Part shown: positions 51,391 to 63,722 of the stretch, in pieces
Layout: every line of letters begins with the position of its first letter
Position numbering within the stretch: position 1 is the first letter of the stretch
Assembly: GCF_024679245.1 (NCBI RefSeq)
Contig: NC_090172.1
Coordinates: 43,191,054 to 43,255,053, forward strand
Source of the DNA: Pseudorasbora parva
Lineage: Eukaryota > Chordata > Actinopteri > Cypriniformes > Gobionidae
Direction: 5' to 3'
DNA: 64,000 nucleotides
Made by a program: the position numbers and the translations under genes
The notes under the pieces: generated by a model
Seen by the model: the letters and a program-made list of their open reading frames with translations, nothing else
Told to the model about the DNA's origin: nothing
Database searches by the model: none

Positions 51391-54300
51391 CATAAAACTG
51401 CAACCTTCCATCTGATATAATTTACCATCCTACTATAATTTAACATAATAAAGTTAGCAACAGCTAACAAGCAAGTAGTTTGCCACATATTTCCTTGCAA
51501 AAGCCAATTTTTACCCGGACTCTAAACATAAATCACAACATTGTTTCTGTGAGCGTGCGCGTGATAATCATTAAAACATGCATTCATTTTAAGCACAAAA
51601 ATGTGTCTCCTGCTTTCTTCTAAAAGCCATTTCTAAACTCAGTGTAAATCTGGCTTAAATGAATCATGATAGACTCTAATAACTTAAATGATCGAGTTTT
51701 GTTTAAGCCATTAATCAAACCTAAGGATTATAAAAAGTGAAGCAGAACTGCTGCAGCATCGAATGACCTGTGACCTTCAATGTGACAGCATATTTTCCCC
51801 CATAATTGCTTTAGCACTTGATTAAGGGAATAGTCAATATCTGCTTGACTTTATATGGCTTAGTAGAGCGATTTCTCTTGGTCAGTTTTATTTTGTGTTC
51901 CTTTGTTCAAATCTCCTCCTACACCTCTTTCTGTTTCTAATTCACTCCCTCTCTCTCACACACACAAAAGCATCCAATGACGTGCTCTGGCAGGAGATCA
52001 CAGGACAGCGGCCAGTGTATTTACTGACTGAAGTAGGTCCAGACAGCAGCCCACTGGTCAGCTCAGCTCAGCCTCTTTAAAAGGTTTCCATTAGACTCCA
52101 TCACTTCCTTTAAACTCCTCCGGAGCTTTCTGTCAAAAAGGGACCTTAGACAAACCCTTCCCTTATTTAATGGAATTTGGCCGAGGAGGCATGAAGGCAA
52201 TGCAGGGAGCATCCCGCCACAGGTAGAGGACAGAAATAGCAGCTCTGATCCTAATGGGGCACAGCAGAGGGGATGGACCATGATGAATCAAGCCCGGGGG
52301 TGCAGGGCTTCGCTGGGTACAAAACACAGCTCCAGACAGAGAAGAAAACACTGTTTGCTCATGAACGCTACTAATCAAGCATATACTTTATAAACACCTC
52401 CATGGCTAGTAGTGGATAATGATTCATACTGATGTATTTAAACCAGTGTCAGAAATAAAATACATGCCTATACAATCTTTTTTAATCAGGTCACTTTTCT
52501 CAAGTGTCATCATCCTCTTTTATCTCTCTCATCCTGTGGTCTGCTCTCATGGGCATGAAACAGGAAACCCCAGGCCCCTGGAAAGCAGAAGGAATACACC
52601 TTGGGCACGTGTGGGTTGGGAACGTTTAGATGAGTTACGGCACAATTCTTCACACAAAGAATCATTTATGAGAAATATATAAAGGAACTATAAAAGAAAA
52701 AAAAGTAATTTCAGACTTAATTTAAAGGGGAAATTAATGGGGAATATTGTCCTATTCTCATTACCATAAAGCGAAATTACAGTAATGCAACAACAAAAAT
52801 CCTTTACATATTACAGTAAAGTACATTTGGTTAGAAAATAGTTTAAAATGTCAGTAAAATAAATCAACAAAGCAAAAACTGGTCCTAAAATAAGCTTAAT
52901 TTTGTTTAATTAAAGTTTTTTTAATTTCAAATTTTAAGTTGAAATATGACCTGTCTATGTTCTTGTGTGCATTTTTACCCTCACAAAATCAAGGGGGGGG
53001 AAATAAGTGTCAGCAAACATTTTTGTCATAATGCTGAGGAAAGACTAAATAAATAAATAAATTAATAAGTAAAACAACAAACCTCCAAATATTTGCAACA
53101 TCTACAGCTCACATTTCATTCACCTGCACGGTTGCTTTTTTTAAACCTCAAAACAGCCCTGTCATCCTCTCCTGGGGTCAGATATCACCCACACCAGTAG
53201 AGGTGTAAAAAGCTCCAAGGAGGAACAGATTTGTGACGGCGGTAAGTGATGCGGAATGCTTATATTTGTTATTCGTCAGTCTCCTGTAAACAAGACATAC
53301 AGCATCCCAGCCCAAAGCAGCTCACCATGGCTTTCGTCCTCTTACTGTAGAACAGCCTTTCTCAGAATCAACAGCTCAGTTTAATTCAGGAGCAAAGAGG
53401 AGCTTATATGAATACACATGTACGCCTGAAGACATCCCCGATCTTCAGTTCAGAGCCGGGTGAATGGAAAAGATCTGATCTAGTACACACAGTGTGTATG
53501 CCCGCTCTCCCCCTCGCTCCCTTTCACTTCTTATATCACTTTATATACCCCCCACCCCCTCTGTCTCTCATTCTCGTATGCTCCCTCCATTAAATAAAGA
53601 ATTTCCCAAGAATCATTCCTCTTCTCCCCCCTCTGCCATCGGCCAACTGTGTTTCCATAGCAACAGACTAAAAGACTTGAATCCTCCGGCTCACACGGAA
53701 TCAGTGGTGGCAGGCGCATTTCAGGGGCGACTGAACCTGTTGGTGTTTGATGTTGCAAGTGTGCAGTAAATGCAAGTGAAACAAAACCAATGCGCGCTCA
53801 TCGCCCTAATACATCCTCACTGTGTGCATCATGCTACGTAATGATATAATACATCATTTTGAGAAATGAAACACCAGGGTGGAAATGACAAGTTGGTTTC
53901 AGTGCTCTGTTTTCAAAGCATCCTGCGAACGGCTACATGTGCTGTGTCTATATTAATAAACTAACAGCATTTACTTTGAAAATGCATGTTTCGCATAAAG
54001 ATAATCATAGCAATGTTAATTGATGACTTAGAGAATCTGTAATGACATGAATCGATACAGAAGTATGGAAGGCAGTACAGACACACACAAAAAAAAAGGA
54101 CAGAATACACACTACATGACAGAGGTACACGCCTAATCCACTCGTGGCGACCTGTTCGCATACATACAGCTTGTCGTAAATCAAAATTCCATCAATCAGC
54201 TCTGAGCTTTGATTTTCCCCCTGACCTTCTGCATGTCCATGTAAAATGTATGACGGCTTGGAGTAATGGCACATCCTCAGGCGCGTTTCTAAGCGTCATA

Positions 54301-55153
54301 CACACTCAAGACCCAATAAATGATCAGTGGCTCCACATATCTAATGTAACCCACTTATTTTATTAAAACCTAAAGAAAAATGCTTTTAATAAGAGCATGT
54401 CGTGAGCTACATCTCAAAAGAACAGCATGTTCTACAGAGCAAGAATAGAGCAGCCTTGTTATTCCCCGACGTAAACAACAGTGTTTGGGCTAAAAGGGGT
54501 CTAAGCTTAAATCCAGTTTTAGACTCAAATGTGAAGCATTTCTTGGTTCCATCTGAACGTCCAAGATATTTGTGCAGTGATGTGTATGTTTGTGTTTAAG
54601 AGCATTTAGGGTTCGTTCTGGTGGCAGGCAAGGACATAGAAGTAGGTGGTAGAGGGGGAGGGGTGATATCTGGCAGCACAACAGCTCACAATGACTGCGT
54701 TCTTCTCAGAGAGCAACATCTCTCCAGACACAGCAGATAACACCTGCTTGGCCATTGGTGGCATACTGTATGCCTGGCAAAAGTACATTAGCAGCTGATG
54801 TGGTGTGCTGAGCTGATGTTGTTTGTTTTCTTGCTTGTTTACCTGTTGTGTGCTTATTGCTTATTAGAGCCACTGCAATGCAAGTCATCTTTGTGTAAGA
54901 GTTGATACTGTTTTATTGATTGTCAATTCTAAAGAGGAAATTGGACACAGTTATTGAGATATTAAAATTATGCTCCCACCCAAATACTGATTGAGTGGAG
55001 TGTATGCTGCGCCAGCGAGGTCCTTATTCACTGCTGGGAGTCTTTCATAAGCAAATCAGCCACCAGACTAAACCAAGCACATTGCATGATGACTGAACGT
55101 TGTGAGAATTTCAAAATGTTCAGAAAATATATTATAAAGATATAAATATATAT
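51391..55153. other. Long non-coding stretch, little repeat content
   Basis: No gene recognised over 3.8 kb. Short open frames (for example 53494-53769) have no domain. 51890-52400 and 53100-53760 are complex and could hold regulatory DNA; an X-box-like site is at 53651. Confidence 0.4.
53651..53664 (+). promoter_or_regulatory. RFX X-box-like motif
   Basis: GTTTCCATAGCAAC has two inverted half-sites (RFX consensus GTNRCC and RGYAAC) with a 2-bp spacer; one position of the left half departs from consensus. Sequence match only. Confidence 0.3.
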
Positions 55154-55209
<56 letters not shown>

Positions 55210-55210
55210 G
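55154..55210. repeat. (AAAG)n microsatellite
   Basis: About 14 AAAG units; frames across it are artefacts. Confidence 0.95.
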
Positions 55211-55366
55211 TATGGAATACAAAGTACCCATATGTTCTACTACTTCTGCAGAGATTCTATTGTGAGCATTTGATGGACACTTTACTATCCCATGAGGCCA
55301 CAGGAGAGGACATTGAAGCAACACAACTGATACTGGTAGGTCATGTGACACGGCAGATTTGGCAGA

Positions 55367-55822
55367 TTTAGCCCAAATTTCCAGTTTCCACCTAAATTAA
55401 CAATATACAAAACGGAACAATTCGTCCCAGGAACTTTTTCCCCCAGACCTGTTGTGGTCTGCGTTTCCATCGCAGTCTAAAATACCGTAAAGATTAGTTA
55501 GGTAACATAGGACTTCTCGTGACTTTCCATTTTTTGCTGGATTTTATCCTCTGCATACAAGCTTAACTAAGCCTAAACCTCGTTGGCGGTCCATCGGACA
55601 TATTTTCATTGTTGATTCAACTTCTTTGTTGATTCGATATACCAAACAACTCTTACTGCACACACCACAACAGACTTTTATAATGGTGGCGGACATTTTG
55701 AGGGGAAATTTTTACCTGGAACTTCATTTAGAACCTGGTTCCTATGGTCGAAACACACCAAGTACCTCCCCAAAGTCCCTAGTTCCTGAGGAAAGTTGCT
55801 GCGGTGGAAATGTGGCTTATAT
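55367..55822. mobile_element. Harbinger-like MITE (GTTTCCACCG family), worn
   Basis: The left part holds TTTCCAGTTTCCACC, GGAACAATTCGTCCCAGGAA and GCGTTTCCATCGCAG. The right part is inverted: GCCACATTTCCACCGC and CAGGAACTAGGGACTTTGG on the minus strand. No clear TSD and no transposase frame. Confidence 0.5.
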
Positions 55823-56419
55823 AGAACATCTTGAAGTATGTTCAAAATCAAATGTACAACATACAATTCTGACAAATGCAATTTTACTGATGGAACACTC
55901 AGACAGTGTTTTGTTTCTGAATGAATGATTAAATACAGCTATTTGTTAAATCCTGAATTAATCAGTTATTTTGAACAAATTGGTTGAGTGGCGTAAAGAT
56001 GTAACCTGCATACTCGACATCTGTCTGGATCACCTAAACAACTGGAGTGATACAAAATGAAAATCCTTAAGCAATCAAGGATTGTAAATATGTCCCAGTA
56101 CATGAAACAATGCAAATTTCAAAACAAATTATAGCATGAAACCGATGAGGAGTAATGGCTGATTACATTTGACAAAGCCAGAGAAGAGCAAGTCAACCTC
56201 GCATGTCTCTCAATGAGCATCCCAACCCGATCTCTTCCTCAGCCACAGTAGACTGTTCTAAATTATTGATCCATGTTCTTTTGTCCCACATAATTCAGAA
56301 GCTATTTTGCATTTAAAGACAGATGAAGGAGTCAGTGGTTTGCTCTGAATAATTAATCATGGCCAATGCTTGACAGTCCTTATTTGGATCTCTCCTTTGA
56401 GGGCATTTTTCTTTCCTGA
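55823..56419. other. Non-coding stretch, constrained-looking
   Basis: 56110-56400 is complex and repeat-free with sites such as GAATAATTAATCATGGCC and CTAAATTATTGATCC. No coding evidence. Candidate conserved non-coding element. Confidence 0.4.
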
Positions 56420-58038
56420 TATATTGCCAAAAGTATTGGGACACCTCTCCAAATCAATGAATTTAGATGTTCTAATCACTCCCATGGCCAAAGGTGTATA
56501 AAATCAAGCACCTAGGCATGCAGACTGCTTCTACGAACATTTGTGAAAGAATGGGTTGCTCTCAGGAGCTCAGTGAATTCAAGCGCGGTGATAGGTTGCC
56601 ACCTATCCTTTTGTGAATTTTCCTCACTACTAAATATTCAACAGTCAACAGTTAGTGGTTTTATAATGGCAGGGTCAGCGTATGTTGAGGTGCACAGTGC
56701 ACAGAAGTCGCCAACTTCTGAGTCAATAGCTCCAAATTTTGTGTGGCCTTCAGATTAGCTCAAGAACCATGTGTAGAGAGCTTCATGGAATGGGTTTCCA
56801 TGGTGGAGCAGCTGCATCTAAGTCTTACATCACCAATGTGGGATGCAGTAATGTAAAACACACCGCCACTGGACTCTTAGAGAGCATTTGGTGGAGGGGG
56901 AATTATGGTGTGGGGTTGTCTTTCAGCAGTTGAGCTTGGCCCCTGAGTTCCAGTGAAAGGAACAGTTAATGCTTCTGCATACCAAGACAATTTGGACAAT
57001 TTCATGCCCCCAACTTTGTGAGAACAGTTTGGGGATGTGTCCTTCCTCTTCCACACTAGTGAACAAAGCAAGGTCCATAAAGACATGGATGAGCAAGTTT
57101 GGTTGACTTGACTGGTCTGCACCTGACCTCAACCTGATAGAACATCTTTGGGATGAATTAGGCCCTGTCCACACGAAGCCAGCGCTTTCCCAAGCCGATC
57201 TTTTTTTCCCCTCGTTTCAAGAAATATTTGCATCCACACGAGATTACAAAAACGGACTAAAAACAATGTAGTTTGCATGCCAGACCAGTGTGTGGCGCTG
57301 TAATTCTGCCACAGAAATACACTAAAAACGGAGAAGAAGAGTTGTGGCTAGGCAGGGGTATAGCAGTGGTCGGAGGTGAGCCAAAAATCTCACAATAAAA
57401 TAACAATAAATACATTTGCTTCTTAACAGATGTGTTTAATTAATGCCTACACCTACCCCAACCCAAAACATACCCTTACAGGTATGCAGATACGTTATTA
57501 AATGACGCGATATTGATGTGCACATGCCCAGTGCCCGTAGCTGTATCCCTTACCTCTTTCACCGTGCTGGACGTAGTGTGATGACATCACCGTTTAAGAA
57601 AATATACGGATTCGCTGTACACACAAAAACGTAAGATGATCGTTTTCAGATTTATCCACTTTGGGACCCAGTTACGAAAAATATCGGATTCATGCTTCTA
57701 AAACGCCGGATCTGTGTGGACGAAACGCTGATACGGTACAAAATGTATACATATACAGCTAAACGCGTCTCCGTGTGGACGGGGCCTTAGAGCGGAGACT
57801 GTGAGTCAGGCCTTCTCGTCCAACATCAGTGCCTGACCTCACAAATGCACTTCTAGAAGAATGGTTGAAAATTCCCATAAACACACTCCTAAACCTTGTG
57901 AAAAGCCTTTTACAGAGAAGTTGCTATAGCTGCAAAGGGTGGGCCAACTCTATACTAAACCCTACGGATTAAGAATGGGATGTCATTAAAATTCATGTGC
58001 ATGTAAAGGCAGACGTCCCTACACTTTTGCCAATATAG
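56420..58038 (+). mobile_element. Tc1-like transposon, decayed, split by a Harbinger MITE
   Basis: The left end ATATTGCCAAAAGTATTGGG (56421-56440) faces an inverted TATATTGGCAAAAGTGTAGG ending near 58038. Transposase remnants read in pieces on the plus strand: FLTTKYSTVN-type repeats near 56620, SPTSESIAP near 56710, then PSDLNLIEHLWDELG-like sequence near 57120-57160, where a 626-bp MITE interrupts. Compared with the usual gene length most of the catalytic centre is deleted (around 56870), and no long frame survives. A different Tc1 subfamily from the one at 17325-18841. Confidence 0.8.
57161..57786. mobile_element. PIF/Harbinger-type MITE with TTA duplication
   Basis: Ends GGCCCTGTCCACACG and, inverted, GGCCCCGTCCACACGGAG; flanking TTA at 57158-57160 and 57787-57789. 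Removing it restores GATGAATTAGAGCGG, continuous Tc1 transposase sequence, so boundaries are exact. The 3-bp TTA duplication fits PIF/Harbinger. No coding frame. Confidence 0.85.
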
Positions 58039-58245
58039 TATAATATAGTGAATTTTATCTTTATTTTCGTCCACTTAAAATTCTGCAGTCAAAACATCCA
58101 GGCCACGCTTGACATGAGGATAGTGCTGTGTTGATCCCATTTGGAGGCTGTCTTTTAAAGTGATACATGATTGATGCCACAGTAAGGCTCTGTGAGTTAG
58201 CTGAGACAGACACTGCAACCCTTACATCAAGCTAATATTTATTTT

Positions 58246-58247
<2 letters not shown>

Positions 58248-58325
<78 letters not shown>

Positions 58326-58379
58326 ATCTCACTCTCTCTCTCTCTCACACACACACACGCACAAACGCGCATGCACACA

Positions 58380-58466
<87 letters not shown>
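58248..58466. repeat. (CT)n(CA)n compound microsatellite
   Basis: About 100 bp of CT repeats (58248-58345, minor interruptions) pass directly into about 120 bp of CA repeats with a few CG interruptions. Confidence 0.95.
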
Positions 58467-58874
58467 TATATTTCTTTCTCAAACAAATATTATCTTAGCT
58501 TCCCACAATATTTAAATCTTCTTCAACTCTCTGGTGACCATTTGCAGGTTTATTACCTTTACACATCTCCTGTTGATTCTACATCATTGTCAAATTAGCT
58601 TGGCTCACTCATCCATATTCCTGCAAAGGGAATTTCCTTCTTTTCCATTAAGCTCAGTCTATAAGCCAAGATTCCCCACACACTTCTGACACAAAAGTGA
58701 TTTTCTTTTTAGTTAGAAATACTCTAATTGTCTTGAGGGACTACTACAAAGTAAACCATCAAGGGTGGATAAAGTGGAACAGGAAGAGATTTGGACATCA
58801 ACAGAAAGCCAATCAGCTGTTCCCAGATGAACCTGTAAGGATATGCCAACAGAAAACTCTCCTTTCAGCGAATT
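58467..58874. other. Non-coding stretch, nothing recognised
   Basis: Short frames only; no gene evidence. Confidence 0.4.
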
Positions 58875-59905
58875 ACACTACCGTTTAAAGGTCCCGTTCT
58901 TCGCATGTTTTCGAAGCTTTGATTATGTTTACAGTGTGCAATATAACATGAGTTCATGTTCCACGTGTAAAAAAACAGTATTTTTCACACAATTTACGTA
59001 TCTGTACAGCGCTGTTTCCTCTGTCCTAAAAACGGCCTGATGATTTCCTTGTTCTATGAAGTCCCTCCTTCAGAAACACCTAACGAGTTATGATTGGGCC
59101 AGCGCCTTAGCGCACTTTGCCCGGAAAGGTCCCGCCTCTTACCATAACAGGAAATGCAAGCGCTGAATGCGCGCTCTTCTCTTCTCCTGGGAGAGCAACA
59201 AAACCACGCCCCCTATTTTGCGTGTTCTTGTGGGCGGAGGGTTAGTCAACAAACGGTTCTAGTGACGTCATTACATCCCTGCACTTCCTGCTTTAGTCCA
59301 AACCGGCCGTTCGCTGTAGGCTTTGAAAGGGAACTTCTGTTAAATAAAATATCTCGCTTGGCATTGAACTTTGAGCTTTATAATTTTACAGGTATTATTT
59401 ATGCTTAACAGCAACATTTCACACTAACTAAAGTTTGAAAGATGGAATCGCGAATAACGGGACCTTTAAAGGTTTTGGATCTGTGAAACATTTTTCATGT
59501 TTAAGTCTCTTATGTTCATCAAGCCTGCATTTATTTGTTTAAAAATAGAATAAAAACATTAATATTGTGAAATATTATTAAAATGTATAACTAATTTCAT
59601 ATAATTTATTCCTGTGACAGCAAAGTTGAATTTTCCACAGCCATTATTCCAGTTTTCAGTGTCACATGCTCTTTCAGAAATCATTTTAATATACTAGATT
59701 TACTGCTCAAGAAATATTTAATTTTATTATCAATGGTGAAAACAGCTGTGCTGCTTAATATTTTGTGGAAACTATGATACTCATTTTTTTCAGAATTCTT
59801 TGATGAATAGAAGGTTCAAAACAAGTTTTTTTTTTTTTGCAACAAGGTAATCTTTTAGGTAATCTTTTTTGTCACTTTTGACCACTTTAATGCACCCATG
59901 CAAAA
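58875..59905 (+). repeat. Cyprinid interspersed repeat copy, split by a TTAA element
   Basis: Starts ACACTACCGTT (58875-58885) and resumes after the insertion at 59470 with GGTTTTGGATCTGTGAAACA, then GCCTGCATTTATTTG, AATATTGTGAAATATTATTA, TCCAGTTTTCAGTGTCACAT and TCTTTGATGAATAGAAGGTT in family order, ending near TAATGCACCCATGCAAAATA. Confidence 0.8.
58889..59465. mobile_element. TTAA-flanked non-autonomous element (AGGTCCCGTT ends)
   Basis: AGGTCCCGTTCTTCGC at the left faces an inverted AGGTCCCGTTATTCGC at the right, with one mismatch in 16. TTAA is present on both sides (58885-58888 and 59466-59469), and removal rejoins the host repeat, supporting a piggyBac/Kolobok-like TTAA insertion. The interior is CpG-rich (59090-59320) without a transposase frame. 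Confidence 0.8.
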
Positions 59906-60738
59906 TAAAAAGTGTTCATATGATTAATTAAGCAATTCATGCTTATGGTGTGAGAAACGAAAAGCAGTTGCTTAAGCTATTTAACTGATTTTTTTCATGC
60001 CTAGAAAATTGCCACACTCGTTCATTCTCAGCATGTGTCACATCTCAGCATATGTAGCATATTCTGTATAATAATGCATAAGATGATTCAGGGATCAATG
60101 CCATTATCATACTATAGCATCATTTTCTCTTTCTGTGAAAAAAAAAAGCTTAGTATTGATCTTTATCATCCAAATAAATACTCTCAGCCAGGCAAGTGTG
60201 AGATATTCCCCATTCCATCATTAGCTTTATGATCGGTCATCTGTAGTTATTCACTTGAGCAGACCTGGATTAGAGGCCAGACAAGCTTTAAATTTCCCTG
60301 GCCATCAGCCCCATCTACATCCTTCACATCAATAATGAATTAACTTATGTGAACTGGAATGAGACCATTTCTAAATTTAGCTACTATACAGTCTCCTCAC
60401 GTACAGGCTACCGGCTTTCACTTTAGGGTTGCCCCTCTATCGGGATACTCACACGTGTATAAATACACACAGGCACAAACTCTCTTGGTCGATGCTGCAA
60501 TTACATGTCAACAGGGAAAATATCACTCCAACAAAAGCGGTGGCAGTTGCCGAAGCTCAGGGGGGGAGAGGTTAATTACTCCACAAATGGCTAAAGCAAA
60601 TGACTAAAGACTACATCAAGCACCTAGACATCCCTAAGAGAATAGACAGAGTGGCCATCTGGATAAAGTATGCGCATGTACAGGTGTTGGTTCGTCCTTT
60701 TTAAGGGGGCTGCAGCCACCCGCCTTTCATCTTAGAGC
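59906..60738. other. Non-coding stretch, constrained-looking in part
   Basis: 60160-60345 is complex and repeat-free (ATCATTAGCTTTATGATCGG, CATCAATAATGAATTAAC), a possible conserved element. No gene recognised. Confidence 0.4.
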
Positions 60739-61093
60739 TTTAAAGGGGCAGTGTGTAGTATGTTTGAGGCTCTATTGACAGAAATGCAATATAATATATA
60801 TGTTTTCATTACCACTTTACATAATTTACCGTTATGTTTTATTACCTTAGAATGAGCCATTTCTATTTACATACACCACCCTTTTGCACCGTCATGTTTC
60901 TACAGTAGCCCTAAACGGACAATCAGGTCTACAGATGTACGCTAGTCACTCTCTGCTCCCTACTACGAGAACATTTTTGTCCCGCGTAGGCTCCCGTAGC
61001 TTCTTAACGTGCGCCGAAAACTAGGAGTGAACAGTACGTGATTGCAATTCGCAACCTCACCGATGCCACTAAAATGTACACTGCACCTTTAAA
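60739..61093. mobile_element. MITE with TTTAAAGG(G/T)GCAGTGT ends
   Basis: TTTAAAGGGGCAGTGTGTA (60739-60757) faces an inverted TTTAAAGGTGCAGTGTACA ending at 61093. Total 355 bp, no coding frame. The outer TTTAAA could include a TTAA duplication. Ends resemble, but do not match, the TTAAAGGTGCAC family. Confidence 0.75.
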
Positions 61094-61174
61094 TATCTTA
61101 CAAATCTGTGTTTGTGTGATCTCTCTTCATGTGTACAGAAGGCAGTGACTACAGTAAGGAATTTTAGGTTATTT

Positions 61175-61380
61175 TACCTACTCATCTATCTACATACCCA
61201 TCATTTTATCTACCCACTCATCTACCTACCACCAACCTACCCATCTATCTACCAGTGTACCCATCCATCAACCTACCGAATTATATGTCTACCATCTATC
61301 TACTTCCCTACCCATCTACCCCTCGATCTACTTACCCATCTATATGCCTGTCTGTCTACCATCTGTATGTCTATTTATTT
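61175..61380. repeat. Degenerate CTAC/ATCT tetranucleotide-like array
   Basis: About 200 bp of irregular CTACC, CATCTA and TCTAC units, an old microsatellite. The frame across it is an artefact. Confidence 0.8.
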
Positions 61381-63109
61381 AGTCTTACCTATGACTATAA
61401 ACATTTAAACTTCAGATCTTCGTAGACACACTTTAAAACTTCCAAACGTTAAAATAATGCACTGACAAACTTTGCTTTTCTAGTTAAAAACACATAAAAG
61501 TACACAAATCTGCATACTGTTTGCTACCTCAATTCATTTTCAGACATTGAAAAGGTATTCTGAGTTCAATTCTGAATGGTGCCTGGCCGATACAGTGTTT
61601 AAGATGGTGTGTGTGTCCATTTTTCTGTTGTAGAGTTAAAAAAAAGTGATTGAGTCATAAATATGATCTAAAACGAGCGTCTGTGTCGCAGCTCTTTTAA
61701 AACACTATATTACAGTGCATTAGGGACACATTAGGCCAATGCTGGATTTCCGAAACCGACGGGACCTCCCTCCCCCTACACAACACTCTTTTGTAAGTGC
61801 ACATGAGATGACCAGGGCCAGGCAAGCGGCTTTTAGCTCACCGCAGATTCACGGGGATATCATGGTTTTTAGGGCTTGAATCAAGCGGCTTACCCGTTTA
61901 ATTTGTGAGATTACTCTTCTAATTTCTCACTAAAACAAACCACTCAGCTCTGACATATGGAATGTTTTAAAGTTTTTCTATGTGAAACCGTTCTCAGATC
62001 TCATTGAACAACTGTCTTAGGCTGTGGGTCACACGTATGACACTTTTACTGGCAGCTCGATTTAACTCATCTGTTAATGGTGTAGGATCTCACACATCCA
62101 CACGCACACATGCAAATGCAGCATGTTCACAAACACATACACGCAGGCATATGCCTCTGGTGATTAATAGCGCCACTCCTCCACATCTCTGACGTCAGCA
62201 AGTTTTGCACAAGCCTCACGTGACTCACACTTTTGTTTTGCACATCACATGATCAAAGAAGTAATCTGATATCATCTGGCAGTGGGGAATATGAATGGGG
62301 ACATGCCACCTACTGTGCTGCTGTCTGTCAGCCTGTGCTTCGGGGCTAAAGCGTGTAAAAGTAAATCAGTCCAATGCATTTTTCTTTGCTGCCTAATAAA
62401 ATTTAAACAGCCTAATGTGACACTCTAGGTCCTCAGGACTGTTATTCTTGGTGACTGTAAAACCAATAGCCTCATGATAACGTCTCTGCCAGTAAAGGAA
62501 AATAAAGGCGACAGCGAATACACCAAAATCGAAATACATTTTACGTTATTTAGTAGTACAATGCAGGGATCCAAATGAACTCCACTCTATTGAAATGTCT
62601 ATTGTTGTCTTGGATCAATAAGAAGGTCTTAAGGTAAACAGACTAATCATTACTAATTGCTGTGTGCGCACAGTGCTAGTCTAATGAAGAATAAAAACGG
62701 AACAATTGAGGAGATTTGAAGCCATGTAGACCTGATGTACTGGTGCGAGATAGAGTCAGTGAGCTGGTGGCCCATTAATGATGGCGAGGTCAGTACGTTT
62801 ATGTCCAGAAGCTATTTTCCCCGCTGCTCCATTTAATTTAGACATGTAGCCGTAAATTATAGAACAATGCAGTGCTATGTTACGCTGCGAGTAAAAATAG
62901 CGTGTTTTGATACAAGTGAACATCTCGAATTGAATAAAATAACAAGACTCTTGTGTTAAGTACATCTCAGGAGGGAAGAAGAAGAAAGAATTTCCATCTA
63001 CATCTATATTTCACAGCACCTCGGGACACTAGAAACAGTGAGTACACTGACAACACAGGCATGATCAAACACTTTTCAGGTTAGGATGGATTATTTTAAG
63101 ATTGGTTTA
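61381..63109. other. Non-coding stretch, little repeat content
   Basis: 61700-62000 and 62700-62960 are complex sequence of regulatory appearance (CCGTAAATTATAGAACAATG at 62851-62870). No gene, RNA or repeat family recognised. Confidence 0.4.
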
Positions 63110-63722
63110 AATAAATAGTTTGTCCAAAAATAAATGTTCTGTCGTTATTTATTTACCCCAATGTTGATCCAAATGTTCTATTTTCTGAAACACACATAAG
63201 GAGAAATATATATAAAGAATGCCACTGGTGACTTTTTCCATATGATTACAAAGGCTTTCAAGCTTCAAAAAGCATACAAAAGCATCCTAAAAGAATCATA
63301 AAAGTCCTGCACATCCACTATATTCAAAGTTTTCTGAGGTGATACGCAAACTTTGTGTGAAGAACATTATTCATTGAATCCTAAACAGAAATTCCTTTCT
63401 CTCTTTAACACGTTTACGAAAGTCCAAGTCGGACTGATTCTGTTCTTAAGTTCAGCTCGCTGACTCCATCATTCACAGCCCACGTGAAGGAGTATCAACA
63501 AAGAACTACTCACATTTCAGTCTGGATGTCACCCAAAGCTTTTGTATAACTTCTGAAGGCATGAACTTTGAGAACTATATTCAAATGTACCATATATTTT
63601 ATATTTTTATGGTGCTTTTTTGTGTGAAGGCCTCAGTTCCCATTCTTTGTAATTGTCTTTTGTGTTCCTCAAAAGAAATGAAGTCATTCAGGTTTAGAAT
63701 GACACGAGTGTGATAGGATTAA
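63110..63722 (+). repeat. TTAAAGGGATAGTTCACC-family repeat, worn long copy
   Basis: The left end is worn (TTTGTCCAAAAATAAATGTT near 63119); the right part holds TGAAGTCATTCAGGTTTAGA and ATGACACGAGTGTGATAGGA in the family's closing order. The interior TATAACTTCTGAAGGCATGA is also typical. Confidence 0.55.
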
